Source: JALOLG01 sp963776935
GTDB taxonomy: Bacteria > Actinomycetota > Acidimicrobiia > Acidimicrobiales > Ilumatobacteraceae
Reading direction: 5' to 3'
Assembly: GCA_963776935.1 (NCBI GenBank)
Contig: CAVZOP010000002.1
Span: 248,001 to 312,000 of the forward strand
Length of the DNA: 64,000 nt
Numbering within the stretch: position 1 is the first letter of the stretch; every line of letters starts with the position of its first letter. The position numbers and the translations under genes are program-made. Positions 1 through 8,330 of the stretch are shown here, one piece after another. The notes under the pieces were generated by a model that saw only the letters and a list, made by a program, of their open reading frames with translations, made no database searches and was not told where the DNA came from.

Positions 1-1167
1 ACGCCCATCGGGCGCGCCGCCAAAGGATCGCTCGTCAGCATCCGCCCCGACGACCTGTCGGCGCAGATCGTGAAAGCGCTGATGGCCAAGGTGCCCCAGG
101 TCGACGCATCCGACGTCGAGGACCTGATCATGGGGTGCGGTCAGCCCGCAGGGGAGGCCGGGTTCAACATCGCGCGTGTGGTGGCGATCCTCGCCGGGCT
201 CGACGGTGTCCCGGGCGTGACCGTCAACCGCTACTGCTCGTCCAGCCTGCAGACGATCCGCATGGCCGCCCACGCCATCAAGGTCGGCGAGGGCGACTGC
301 TTCATCGCCGCCGGGGTCGAAACCGTGAGCCGCTACGGCAACGGCGCGAGCGACACCGCGCCGAACGACATCTTCAAGCCGTCCGGTGAGCGCACCGCGC
401 TGCGGTCCCAGGGTGGCCAGGCGCCGTGGACACCACAGGACGGTCTGCCTGACATCTACATCGCGATGGGGCAGACGGCCGAGAACGTGGCGGAGATCGA
501 GAACGTCACGCGCGAGCAGATGGACGAGTTCGCCGCGCTCAGCCAGCAACGCGCCGTCGCCAACGTCGAGAACGGCTTCTTCGCCGACGAGATCACCCCG
601 GTGACGCTGCCCGACGGCACCGTCGTGTCAGCCGACGACGGTCCGCGCGCCGGCACCACGGTTGAAGGGTTGGCCGGCCTCAAGCCGGTGTTCCGGCCCG
701 ATGGCAGGATCACCGCCGGCAACGCGTGCCCGCTCAACGACGGCGCCGCGGCGGTGCTCGTGATGAGCGACTCGAAGGCGGCATCGCTCGGTCTGACGCC
801 GCTGGCCCGGGTCGTGTCGTCGGGCGTCTCGGCGCTCGATCCGGAGATCATGGGCCTCGGCCCGATCGGCGCCAGCCGCCAGGCGCTCGAGCGCGCCGGC
901 CTGGCGATCGACGACATCGACCTGGTCGAGATCAACGAGGCGTTCGCCGCCCAGGTGATCCCGTCGGCCGCCCAGCTCGGCATCGAGTGGGAGAAGCTCA
1001 ACGTGCACGGCGGCTCGATCGCCCTCGGCCATCCGTTCGGGATGACCGGCGCCCGCATCATGACCACGTTGATCCACGGCCTCCAGGAGACCGACGGCCG
1101 CTACGGCCTCGAGACGATGTGCGTCGGCGGCGGCCAAGGCATGGCCATGATCATCGAACGCCTCTGA
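1..1167 (+). CDS. Acetyl-CoA acetyltransferase (thiolase), 5' end outside window
   Basis: Thiolase-family enzyme that condenses or cleaves acyl-CoA/acetyl-CoA, in fatty-acid beta-oxidation or acetoacetyl-CoA formation. The frame is open from base 1 and begins TPIGRAAKGSL, which is normal thiolase sequence a few residues after the start, so only about 5-10 residues are missing. The nucleophilic Cys is in NRYCSSSLQ (visible residue about 79). NEAFAAQ, the His motif GGSIALGHPFG (about 344) and the second Cys in CVGGGQG (about 374) are all present, so the catalytic set is complete. Two tandem hairpins follow the stop. Substrate chain length cannot be read from the sequence. Confidence 0.93.
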   Translation, partial: TPIGRAAKGSLVSIRPDDLSAQIVKALMAKVPQVDASDVEDLIMGCGQPAGEAGFNIARVVAILAGLDGVPGVTVNRYCSSSLQTIRMAAHAIKVGEGDCFIAAGVETVSRYGNGASDTAPNDIFKPSGERTALRSQGGQAPWTPQDGLPDIYIAMGQTAENVAEIENVTREQMDEFAALSQQRAVANVENGFFADEITPVTLPDGTVVSADDGPRAGTTVEGLAGLKPVFRPDGRITAGNACPLNDGAAAVLVMSDSKAASLGLTPLARVVSSGVSALDPEIMGLGPIGASRQALERAGLAIDDIDLVEINEAFAAQVIPSAAQLGIEWEKLNVHGGSIALGHPFGMTGARIMTTLIHGLQETDGRYGLETMCVGGGQGMAMIIERL

Positions 1168-1173
1168 CCCACG

Positions 1174-1287
1174 GTTCTGTCTGCTTCAGACTGCCCGTGT
1201 GCTCATCTGAGGCAGACAGTTCGGGAGTACCCAACCGTTCTGTCTGCTTCAGACTGCCCGTGTGCTCATCTGAGGCAGACAGTTCGG
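1174..1287 (+). terminator. Two tandem 51-bp hairpin repeats after the thiolase gene
   Basis: An exact 51-bp segment occurs twice (1174-1224 and 1237-1287, period 63). Each copy holds an inverted repeat (1177-1219 and 1240-1282) with 14-bp arms starting CTGTCTGC and ending GCAGACAG, one G-U type mismatch and a 15-nt loop. The second copy is followed by TTCGGATTTTT. The position between the thiolase stop and the convergent minus-strand operon fits a double, possibly bidirectional, terminator. A small mobile hairpin element is the alternative. Confidence 0.65.
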
Positions 1288-1292
1288 ATTTT

Positions 1293-1745
1293 TCAGAGGG
1301 GGCGGTCGGCGCGGACGCGGACGTATTCGGAGCCGTTCGACTCGCGGATCGCTCGCAGCACGTATTGCTCGCCGCCGGCGAAGAGCTCGGCCAGGGCGTA
1401 GCCCTCGCGCGAATCGCGAACCCCGGCGCCGATGCACCTGAGGGTGCCGATCGCCAGCCCGGCTTCCTCGGCTTCGGCGGACCAGAGGTTGACGAGGCCC
1501 TGGCGGAGCGCCGGGTCGTCGAGCAGGTCGGTGCCCTGCAGGCGGAGCTCGAGGCCGGTGATCGTCACCGGCTGGATCTCGGACCGGTCGACGATCATGT
1601 CGTTCTTGAGGTCGCCGTCGAGCATCACCACCACTGGGCCCCGCTCGCCGACCAGCCCGCCGACGAATCCGTAGCGGACCAGCGGCAGACCGTCGTCGCC
1701 GATCGTCTCGACCCGGACCCGGTCGCCGTGCTGGTAGCTCCTCAT
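1293..1745 (-). CDS. Hypothetical protein, 150 aa
   Basis: I do not recognise the family. The N-terminal half reads like a small beta-barrel domain (HGDRVRVETIGDDG, then VVVMLDGD), followed by an acidic, Leu-rich helical stretch and a basic C-terminus. There is no signal peptide or membrane segment. Its ATG overlaps the stop of the upstream serine hydrolase gene by four bases (ATGA), so the two are probably translationally coupled. The 3' end faces the hairpin repeats that follow the thiolase. Confidence 0.7.
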   Translation of the reverse strand: MRSYQHGDRVRVETIGDDGLPLVRYGFVGGLVGERGPVVVMLDGDLKNDMIVDRSEIQPVTITGLELRLQGTDLLDDPALRQGLVNLWSAEAEEAGLAIGTLRCIGAGVRDSREGYALAELFAGGEQYVLRAIRESNGSEYVRVRADRPL

Positions 1746-2576
1746 GCGGCGACCTCGGCCAGGACGGCGTCGGAGAGCTCGGGCCAGAGTCGCAGTGCGT
1801 CAGTCATCCACTCATCCGTTGGCCGATCGGTGAGGGCGATGAGCGCACATTCCGCGATCGGGTCGACCCACATCATCGTGCCGGCGCCGCCGAAGTGCCC
1901 GAACGTCTCGGGCGAGTTGTCGCGACCCATCCAATGCGGGTGTTTCGCACCGTGGATTTCGACCCCGAGTCCCCAGGGGCAAGGCCTAAAGCTGCCCACC
2001 TGTGGCACGATACCGCTCAGATCCGCGTACTGCGGCCGAATCGCGTCCGATGCCGTAGGTGGCGCGAGGAGCACGGGCCGCATCAATTCGCCGGCGAATC
2101 GGATCAGATCGGCCGTCGTGGTCCGGACGCCGTGGGCGGCCGATCCTCGGAGCTCGGACGTGGCCATTGCGAGCGGCTCGAACACCGCTTCGTGTAGGTA
2201 TTCCGCGAACGGCATCCCTGCCGCCGCGGCGACCTCGGCCGCGGCGAGCTCGAAACCGGTGTTCGAGTAGATCCGCCGCCGACCCGGCCGTGCGATCGGC
2301 GTGGCGCCGTCGAACGCGTACCCACCGGCGTGCGACAGCAGGTGTCGCAACGTGCACCCGTCCTGGACGGCGACGCCGCGGGGCGGCTCGTCGAGCGCGA
2401 CGATTCCCTCCTCGACGGCAACGAGCGTTGCCCACGCGGTGAGCGGCTTGGTGATCGACGCCAGGCGGTACGCGTGGTCGGCGTCGCCGAACACGTCCGG
2501 TGGCCGGTCGGGCCGCACGACGGCGGCGGTCGACGTGATCCACCGGCCACTCGCTGACCCGTTGGAGCGCGTGCAC
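1742..2576 (-). CDS. Beta-lactamase-family serine hydrolase, one apparent frame break
   Basis: Class C beta-lactamase/esterase-type serine hydrolase. Catalytic motifs visible are SITK (SxxK), YSNTGF (YxN) and HFGGAGT (HxG-like). The main frame is open from a GTG at 2518, but that would begin only about 20 residues before SITK. A typical family N-terminus (ALQRVSEWPVDHV) lies in another frame from a GTG at 2576, preceded by AGGGA. The two join if one base near 2528-2531 is removed, so I take 2576 as the start and treat the break as a sequencing error or a recent mutation. The gene follows aroG by 29 bp on the same strand. The substrate is unknown. Confidence 0.75.
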
Positions 2577-2605
2577 GGGTCGGTCCCTGGATCAGTTCGG
2601 CTGGT

Positions 2606-3961
2606 TCAGATCGGCTGGTTCGCCCGGATCAGTTCGGCGGTGCGGAAGGCGAGCTCGAGCGCCTGACGACCGTTGAGCCGCGGGTCGCACACCGTCTCGT
2701 AGCGATGGTCGAGATCGGTGTCGGACACCGCGTCGGCGCCGCCGAGGCACTCGGTGACGTTCTCGCCGGTGAGCTCGACGTGGATCCCGCCCGGCCACGT
2801 GTTCTCGGCCCGGTGGGCGCTCACGAAACCTTCGATCTCGCGCATGATCGATTCGAAGTGACGCGTCTTGCGACCGTTCGGCGCGGTGTAGGTGTTGCCG
2901 TGCATCGGGTCGCATGCCCACACGACGGGGTGGCCGGCGTCGGCGACGGCGCGGAGGAGGGGGCGCAGTTTGACCTCGACGTGATCGGCACCCATCCGCG
3001 AGATCAGGGTCAGCCGCCCGGGGATGCGAGCCGGGTTGAGGGCATCGCACAGCTGCAACACGTCGGTCGCGGTGGTGGAGGGTCCGACCTTGCACCCGAT
3101 CGGGTTGCCGACGCCACGGAGGAACTCGACGTGGGCGCCGTCGAGCTCACGCGTGCGCTCGCCGATCCAGAGCATGTGCGCCGAGCAGTCGTACCAACCG
3201 CCCGTCGTCGAGTCCTGCCGGGTGAGTGCGGACTCGTATCCGAGCAGCAGCGCTTCGTGGCTCGTGTAGATGTCGACCTCGCGCAGGCCGGCGTTGGACT
3301 CGACGTCCATTCCGCAGGCGCGCATGAACTGCAACGCCCGCTCGATGTCGTTGGCGACCCGCTCGTAGCGCCGGCCCTCGGGACTCGACGACACGAACTC
3401 CTGGGTCCATGCGTGCACCCGGTCGAGGGAGGCGAACCCGCCCTTGGTGAATGCCCGGAGCAGGTTCAACGTCGACGCCGACTGGTGGTACGACTGCACG
3501 AGGCGGTCGGCGGCGGGGATCCTGGCCGCGGCGGTGGGCGCCGGGTCGTTCACGCTGTGGCCGCGGAACACGGGGATCTCGTCGTCGCCGATCAGCTCGG
3601 TGAGCGACGAACGGGGCTTGGCGAACTGCCCGGCGATCCGCCCGACCTTCACGACCGGCACCCCCATCGAGTACATGAGGACGACCGCCATCTGGAGGAT
3701 GACGCGCAGCTTCTCGCGGATGTTGTTGGCGGAAAAATCCTCGAAGCTCTCGGCGCAGTCACCGGCCTGGAGCAAGAAGGCATTGCCGGCGGCGACCTGG
3801 GCCAACCCGGACTGCAGGGAACGCGCTTCTCCGGCGAACACCAGGGGCGGGAATCCCTCGATCGTCTTGAGCGCCCGCTCGAGGTCGGCTTCGTCGGGCC
3901 ACACGGGTTGTTGACCCGCGGCGTGGTTCTGCCACGAGGTCGGTGTCCACGCCGTTGCCAC
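2606..3961 (-). CDS. aroG: Class II 3-deoxy-D-arabino-heptulosonate 7-phosphate synthase
   Basis: Condenses phosphoenolpyruvate with erythrose 4-phosphate, the first step of the shikimate pathway. The plant/mycobacterial class II type is shown by QAGDCAESFED, RIAGQFAKPRSS, SHEALLLGYE, CKVGPSTT and DPMHGNTY. Metal ligands are all present: Cys in GDCAE, His in DPMHGN, Glu in TGENVTEC and Asp in CDPRLN. The frame is open further upstream, but that would overlap the sigma gene. The GTG at 3961 (VATAWTPTSW) gives about 451 residues, close to the usual 460. A strong hairpin separates it from the upstream sigma factor gene, so it is probably transcribed on its own or with the two genes downstream. 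Confidence 0.92.
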   Translation of the reverse strand: MATAWTPTSWQNHAAGQQPVWPDEADLERALKTIEGFPPLVFAGEARSLQSGLAQVAAGNAFLLQAGDCAESFEDFSANNIREKLRVILQMAVVLMYSMGVPVVKVGRIAGQFAKPRSSLTELIGDDEIPVFRGHSVNDPAPTAAARIPAADRLVQSYHQSASTLNLLRAFTKGGFASLDRVHAWTQEFVSSSPEGRRYERVANDIERALQFMRACGMDVESNAGLREVDIYTSHEALLLGYESALTRQDSTTGGWYDCSAHMLWIGERTRELDGAHVEFLRGVGNPIGCKVGPSTTATDVLQLCDALNPARIPGRLTLISRMGADHVEVKLRPLLRAVADAGHPVVWACDPMHGNTYTAPNGRKTRHFESIMREIEGFVSAHRAENTWPGGIHVELTGENVTECLGGADAVSDTDLDHRYETVCDPRLNGRQALELAFRTAELIRANQPI

Positions 3962-3992
3962 GGGGGCGAGCCTACTGGCGCCCGAAACGACA

Positions 3993-4020
3993 CCGAGCAG
4001 CCGGTTTCCCGGCTGCTCGG
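3993..4020 (-). terminator. Hairpin terminator after the sigma factor gene
   Basis: A perfect 12-bp stem (CCGAGCAGCCGG with CCGGCTGCTCGG, 4-nt loop) lies in the 91-bp gap between the sigma factor stop and the aroG start. On the minus strand it is followed by a short T-containing stretch, so it may end sigma factor transcription. Confidence 0.65.
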
Positions 4021-4052
4021 CAGTCAAAGAGGTATGTGGATGTGGAGCGGCG

Positions 4053-4880
4053 TCAGACGGAGAGGATCCGCTCGGCGTCGTCGCGCAGGCCGGCAACGGC
4101 ACGGCTGACGAGCCGGCGGGCGGCTTCGGCGGTGACGCCGAGGCTCTCGCCGACCTCACGGAAGCTCTTGCGCTCGCCGTCGAGGAGCCCGAAGCGGGCT
4201 TCGACCGCGAACCGGGCCCGCCCGTCGAGCGTGCCGAGCAGCTCGTCGAGCAGCTCGCTGTCGACCATGGTCATGACGCGGTCCTCGGGGGTGCCCTCGC
4301 CGTTGTCCATGAGGTCGCCGAGCGTGGCATCGCCGTCGTCGCCGACCGTCTTGTCGAGCGAGACCGGGGTGGTCAGGCGGTGCAGTTCGGCGTTGGCCTG
4401 GTCGAGCGTCTCGCCGTCGCCGGAGGCCTGACGCAGCGCAGCACGGAGGCTGGCCGAGCGGTCACCGGGGATGCGGATGAGGCTCGCCTTCTGGTCGAGT
4501 GCCCGACCGATCGCCTGGCGGATCCAGAACGTCGCGTAGGTCGAGAACTTGAAGCCGCGCCGCCAGTCGAACTTGTCGACGGCGTGCTCGAGGCCGAGGT
4601 TGCCCTCCTGGATGAGGTCGAGGAGGTCCATGCCCTGCGGCAGTGGGTACCGGCGGGCGATGCTGACGACGAGACGAAGGTTGGCGCGGATGAAGCGGTC
4701 CTTGGCCTCGGCGGCGGCTGCGACGGCTGCCTTCAGATCGGCGGACCGCTTGCCGGACTCGAGCTTCTCGGCCGCTTCGCGGCCGGTCTCGATGACGCGC
4801 GACAGCTCGCGCTCGTCCTCGGCGGTGAGCAGGGGAACCTTGCCGATGTCGTTGAGGTACAGACCGATGGAGTCATTCAT
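4053..4880 (-). CDS. Sigma-70 family RNA polymerase sigma factor (group 2-like)
   Basis: Directs RNA polymerase to promoters. Region 1.2 is seen in DSIGLYLNDIGKVPLLTAEDE. Region 2 follows, with NLRLVVSIARRY, the conserved LDLIQEGNLGLEHAVDKFDW block and FKFSTYATFWIRQAIGRA. Regions 3 and 4 end in a helix-turn-helix (SFREVGESLGVTAEAARRLVSRA). The ATG at 4880 (MNDSIGLYL) is preferred over an in-frame start at 4946, because the extra 22 residues are unlike any sigma N-terminus. At 275 residues and without region 1.1, it is closer to group 2 (SigB/HrdB-related) than to the housekeeping factor. No clear ribosome-binding site is seen. The octamer GTTTCGTA occurs twice just upstream. Confidence 0.88.
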   Translation of the reverse strand: MNDSIGLYLNDIGKVPLLTAEDERELSRVIETGREAAEKLESGKRSADLKAAVAAAAEAKDRFIRANLRLVVSIARRYPLPQGMDLLDLIQEGNLGLEHAVDKFDWRRGFKFSTYATFWIRQAIGRALDQKASLIRIPGDRSASLRAALRQASGDGETLDQANAELHRLTTPVSLDKTVGDDGDATLGDLMDNGEGTPEDRVMTMVDSELLDELLGTLDGRARFAVEARFGLLDGERKSFREVGESLGVTAEAARRLVSRAVAGLRDDAERILSV

Positions 4881-5176
4881 GCGTTTCGTACAACCGTTTC
4901 GTAAGTAAATGATTTCCAGGCGATGCCCAGGTGAAACCATCGGCATCGCGAGCTGGGGAGTTGAGGGGTGATCGTTGATTCGTTAGACATGATTCAACGC
5001 CTGGTACAACGTTGTTCGGGGCCGCTGGTATTCCGGATCGGGGGCCTGATCGTTGAATCCGTCCAAGAATGCCGATCGGGGGGTGATCGACCGGTCTCCC
5101 ATTGTACCAAGGCGTGTCAAGGCGGGCCGGCGAGCGCCGCCCGGAACCGCCCACGCGGCGCGTACACTGGCGCTCC
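4881..5176. other. Divergent intergenic region, sigma factor / nadD
   Basis: About 300 bp without a convincing gene. It must carry the promoters for the minus-strand sigma factor and for nadD. A TACACT hexamer at 5163-5168 lies just before the nadD GTG and could be the -10 of a leaderless transcript. I see no RNA gene or riboswitch here. Confidence 0.4.
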
Positions 5177-5782
5177 GTGCCGTCCCGGGCCGACAAACAC
5201 CAGCGTATCGGCCTGTTTGGCGGCACGTTCGACCCGCCTCACGTCGGGCACCTGGTGACCGCGGTCAACGTCCGTCATGCACTCTCGCTCGATCTCGTGA
5301 TCCTCATGGTCGCCAACGTCCCGTGGCAGAAGGAGGGCTCCCGGCGAATCACGCCGGCCGAGGACCGCCTGGCGATGGTGGAGGCGGCGGTCGCCGATGT
5401 GGCCGGGCTGGTTCCGGGGCGGATCGAGATCGATCTCGGGGGCCCGAGCTACACCGCCGACACGCTCGAGCGGATGGGGAAGGAGTATCCGGACGCCGCC
5501 TTGTACACGATCGTCGGCGACGACGCGGCGGCCGGCCTGACGAGCTGGGAGCGCTACCAGGAGGTCGTCGAACGGTCGTCGCTGGTGGTGGTCGACCGTC
5601 CGGGTACGCCCGTCGAGCTGCCCGACGTCGTCGACTGGATCCGGGTCGAGGTCCCGCGGCTCGAGGTGTCGAGCACCGATCTGCGTGCCCGGTTCACCGA
5701 TGGGCGCCCACTGGACTACCTGGTGACCGAGCCGGTGCTCGAGGTGATCGCGGCGCGCGATCTGTATCGGGGGAACGAGTGA
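5177..5782 (+). CDS. nadD: Nicotinate-nucleotide adenylyltransferase
   Basis: Transfers AMP from ATP to nicotinate mononucleotide, the penultimate step of NAD biosynthesis. The nucleotidyltransferase signature GLFGGTFDPPHVGH opens the protein and the C-terminal SSTDLRAR matches the (I/S)SSTxIR motif; PWQKEG is also typical. An open frame extends back to 5102, but homology starts at the GTG at 5177 (VPSRADKHQRIGLFG), giving 201 residues, normal for the family. A TACACT -10-like hexamer eight bases upstream and the lack of a Shine-Dalgarno suggest a leaderless mRNA. The stop overlaps the next gene's GTG (GTGA). nadD, a LytR_C protein and rsfS form a common actinobacterial cluster. Confidence 0.95.
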   Translation: MPSRADKHQRIGLFGGTFDPPHVGHLVTAVNVRHALSLDLVILMVANVPWQKEGSRRITPAEDRLAMVEAAVADVAGLVPGRIEIDLGGPSYTADTLERMGKEYPDAALYTIVGDDAAAGLTSWERYQEVVERSSLVVVDRPGTPVELPDVVDWIRVEVPRLEVSSTDLRARFTDGRPLDYLVTEPVLEVIAARDLYRGNE

Positions 5783-7053
5783 CGGCATCGTCGTCGCGGC
5801 GGCGCCGCAACACGATCGTCGCCCTCGTCGCCGCGGTCGTGACGATCGTGATCGCGCTCGGGTTGAGCGCGGTGGGCGCGGCGACGCTTCGCGACTCGCG
5901 CACCGGTCGCCACGCGACGGCCGACACGTTGCCCGAGCTCCGCCTCCCCGTCACGCCAACGGCACTCATCGGAGTGGTCGACGACGCCGGGGTGCTCACC
6001 TCGGTCGCGGCGCTGGTCCTCGCCCCCAACGGCGTCGGCGGCAGCATCGTCGTCCTGCCGGCCACCGGTGACAGCTCGCTCGGGCTCGGCGACGATCGCT
6101 TCCCGCTCACCGAGACCTACGCGGTGCGTGGGCCAGAGGCCTTCGCGCTGGACGCCGAGGCGCTCGCCGGGATCTCGCTCGATGTGATCGAGGTGGTCGA
6201 TGCGGCCCGCCTCGCCGACATCGTCACGCCGCTCGGTGAGCTCACGGTCGACCTACCCGCGGACGTCGTCGACGACGACTCGGAACAGCCGCTGTTCGCA
6301 GCTGGTCCGGTCACGTTGAGCCCGGACGCCGCGGCGAGCGTGCTGACCGCGCGAGTCACCGGACAGCCGGACGCCGTTCTCGAACCGGCGCGCCTTGCCG
6401 TGTGGACGGCCATCGCCGAGCGCGTCGGCGCCGGTATCGGTTCGGCGTTGCCGGTCGGGCCCGATGTCTCCGTTCCGACACCGGTCGATCTCGACGCCTT
6501 CCTCGACCGCCTGTACGCGGGGCCGGTCGCGGCGCGCGGCGTGCTGTTCGAGCCGCCTGCTGCGGATGCGAACCCACGTGGTGTCGACGTCGTCGTTCCC
6601 GATCGTGCCGAGCTGCTGCTCGTGTTCGGACAGATCGCGCCGGCGCGCGTCGCCGCACCGAATCCGTCGTTGACGTTCCGGATCGAGACGTCGTTCACTG
6701 CCGAGGATCTGGAGGCGATCGGCGCCAACAGCGCCGACGTCGCGTACGACGCGATCACGCGGCTGCTGTTCGTGCAAGCCAATGTGGTGTCGGTCGTGAC
6801 ACGATCAGGGGAGGTGCCCGAGATCACGCAAGCCTTCGTCGCCGATCGGTCGCGCATCGACGTCGTCGAGGAGAACTACCCGCTCGTGTTCGGGGAGATG
6901 GAGGTCGTCCCCGCGACCGAGCGGATCGCGGGTGTCGACGTCGTCGTCGTGCTCGGTCGCAGCTATCTCGAGAAATACGGCGCCGAGCCGGCGACGGACC
7001 TCTCGGTACCGGCCGACACGACCGGCGACACGACCGGCGACACGACCGGCTGA
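5779..7053 (+). CDS. Membrane-anchored LytR C-terminal-domain protein
   Basis: A 424-residue protein with a short basic N-terminus (SSSRRRRNT), one membrane segment (about residues 14-35) and a large extracytoplasmic part. The last third resembles the LytR_C domain that accompanies LytR-CpsA-Psr cell-wall ligases, but no catalytic LCP domain is recognised. The C-terminus ends in a (TTGD)n tract encoded by tandem copies of CGACACGACCGG near 7016-7050, which could vary in length. It overlaps nadD by four bases and is followed by rsfS, so it is transcribed with both. A role in envelope assembly is inference from domain and neighbourhood. Confidence 0.8.
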   Translation: MTASSSRRRRNTIVALVAAVVTIVIALGLSAVGAATLRDSRTGRHATADTLPELRLPVTPTALIGVVDDAGVLTSVAALVLAPNGVGGSIVVLPATGDSSLGLGDDRFPLTETYAVRGPEAFALDAEALAGISLDVIEVVDAARLADIVTPLGELTVDLPADVVDDDSEQPLFAAGPVTLSPDAAASVLTARVTGQPDAVLEPARLAVWTAIAERVGAGIGSALPVGPDVSVPTPVDLDAFLDRLYAGPVAARGVLFEPPAADANPRGVDVVVPDRAELLLVFGQIAPARVAAPNPSLTFRIETSFTAEDLEAIGANSADVAYDAITRLLFVQANVVSVVTRSGEVPEITQAFVADRSRIDVVEENYPLVFGEMEVVPATERIAGVDVVVVLGRSYLEKYGAEPATDLSVPADTTGDTTGDTTG

Positions 7054-7089
7054 CGCGCCCGCTGACACCGTCGCCGACGAAGGATCTGG

Positions 7090-7449
7090 GTGACGGCCGA
7101 CCCCGAGGCGCTCGAGCTCGCCCGCACCGTCGCGCGCATCGCCGACGATGAACACGGGGTCGAGGTTCTCGTTCTCGAGGTCGGCGACGTGCTGGCGATC
7201 ACCGAGTACTTCGTCCTGGTGAGCGCCTCCAACCGACGTCTCGTGCGCTCGCTCGTCGACGAGATCGAGAAGCAGTCGCGTGACGCGACGGGCAGGTCAC
7301 CGCGCTGGGTTGAGGGCGGCAACGAGCATCAGTGGGTGCTGATCGACTACGGCGACGTGGTCGTCCACGTGTTCCTCGCCGAGATTCGCCAGTTCTACGA
7401 GATCGAGCGCCTGTACCGCGACGTCCCGAACGTAGACTGGCGGGCCTGA
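7090..7449 (+). CDS. rsfS: Ribosome silencing factor RsfS
   Basis: RsfS/Iojap binds ribosomal protein L14 and blocks subunit joining during starvation. The 119-residue length and the motifs ITEYFVLVSASN, WVEGGNEHQWVLIDYGDVVVHVF and EIRQFYEIERLY cover the whole family. The start is a GTG at 7090 with AAGGAT seven bases upstream. It follows the LytR_C gene by 36 bp in the usual nadD-rsfS order and is the last protein gene before tRNA-Ala. Confidence 0.95.
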   Translation: MTADPEALELARTVARIADDEHGVEVLVLEVGDVLAITEYFVLVSASNRRLVRSLVDEIEKQSRDATGRSPRWVEGGNEHQWVLIDYGDVVVHVFLAEIRQFYEIERLYRDVPNVDWRA

Positions 7450-7497
7450 TCCGTTGTCCGGACGCGGACCCGGTCGATAACGTTCGTTGTCCCTTAC

Positions 7498-7570
7498 GGG
7501 GCTGTAGCTCAGTTGGCAGAGCGCTTCCATGGCATGGAAGAGGTCAGGGGTTCGATTCCCCTCAGCTCCA
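7498..7570 (+). tRNA. tRNA-Ala (anticodon GGC)
   Basis: A complete 73-nt cloverleaf: acceptor GGGGCTG pairs with CAGCTCC (one G-U), the anticodon stem CTTCC/GGAAG carries loop ATGGCAT with anticodon GGC, and the T arm has GGGGTTCGATTCCCC. No CCA is encoded; the sequence continues ACTCG. Its 3' half from position 7529 is repeated exactly at 38988-39030, so this tRNA is the integration target of the island that follows. Confidence 0.97.
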
Positions 7571-7571
7571 C
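7529..7571 (+). repeat. Left attachment-site copy (attL) in tRNA-Ala
   Basis: This 43-bp segment runs from the anticodon loop to the tRNA 3' end plus one base and is identical to 38988-39030, in the same orientation 31.5 kb away. Tyrosine integrases commonly use the tRNA 3' half as crossover region and restore the tRNA with their own copy. Here the restored copy lacks the CCA that the right copy has. Confidence 0.85.
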
Positions 7572-7919
7572 TCGAAGTCCTGGTCAGCTGGCGCTTTCTG
7601 TCGCAGCCGAGATCGACCGCGCTGCGGCTGACACCTTACGGAAATGATTTGGGCGCCGGCGCGGGCAGTAATCCGGCACGCCTTCTTCAAGTCGAGCTAC
7701 GTCGCCGCGCATCGGGGGCGGCACCGCGCGCATCGAGCGACGGCTGCTGTCGAATGTGACCTTCGCTCCGGCGTGAACGGAGGCGCGGACCCGCTCCGAT
7801 CGCCGGAAACGGACTCATCCCGTCACGCTCCCAGCCACCCTGCGCCAGCCCGCGGATGCCCCCAAGGTCACACGTGTATTAGGCGTTGGGGGCAGTTACA
7901 GATCGGATGATTCGAACTC
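7572..7919. other. Non-coding stretch inside left island end
   Basis: Roughly 350 bp with no supportable gene. Short frames here include the translated tRNA 3' half, which is spurious. This is where an integrase gene would be expected next to attL, and none is present. Confidence 0.5.
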
Positions 7920-8114
7920 GAGGTTCTCCAGCTCATGGCCGAAGGTCGCTCCAACCAAGGCATCATCGAACGCCTCACCGTCAGCACCCGCACCGTCGAA
8001 AGCCACGTCCGAACCATCTTCCTCAAGCTCGGGCTACTCGAGCAACCCGACGACCACCGACGCGTCCTCGCCGTGCTCACCTACCTACGATCCCCCGACC
8101 GGACAACGGCTTGA
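7920..8114 (+). pseudogene. Remnant of a LuxR-type response regulator (C-terminal HTH only)
   Basis: The frame reads EVLQLMAEGRSNQGI, then VSTRTVESHVRTIFLKLGL, the GerE/LuxR DNA-binding helix-turn-helix, and ends at a TGA at 8112. An in-frame stop at 7908-7910 cuts off the usual LTxRE start of the domain, and no receiver domain precedes it. It is therefore a 5'-truncated fragment at the island's left edge. A sensor-kinase C-terminal fragment survives at 14680-15240 and may come from the same two-component pair. Confidence 0.75.
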
Positions 8115-8158
8115 CGCCCTCGCAGCCCAGATCCATGGTGCCGCGTGCCTGGCAACGC

Positions 8159-8225
8159 GCGTCCGAGGGCCGGCGATACCAGACGCGAGCGTCTGGGATT
8201 ATCCTCGTGAATATCGGATACCGCC
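8159..8225 (+). repeat. Island intergenic repeat, copy A
   Basis: One of at least twelve related GC-rich intergenic elements. The shared pattern is GCGTCCGA, then CCGGCGATACCGGACGCG, a variable 10-30 bp centre, GTTATCCGGACG or GTTATCGCGCGTCG, and TCGGA. This copy contains the hairpin CCAGACGC-GA-GCGTCTGG and aligns nearly without gaps to copy C. The GH32-like gene starts 106 bp downstream. Confidence 0.6.
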
Positions 8226-8330
8226 GCTGAGCGTTCGGTGTTCCCGCGACGGCTCGCCGCGGGGCGGTGTCGGCACCGCCACGCCCCACCGACACCACGA
8301 TCTGGACCCGCTGACAAAGACGCCACCGCG

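Noticed and set aside
456..1067. Long minus-strand frames opposite the thiolase
   Set aside because: Arg/Ser/Pro-rich shadows of a high-GC gene with no motifs.
2705..4108. 467-codon plus-strand frame opposite aroG
   Set aside because: Composition is typical of an antisense shadow, and the minus strand has every aroG motif.
7529..7759. Plus-strand frame beginning MAWKRSGVRFPSAP
   Set aside because: The first 14 residues are the translated tRNA-Ala 3' half and the rest has no family features. It is a tRNA shadow.
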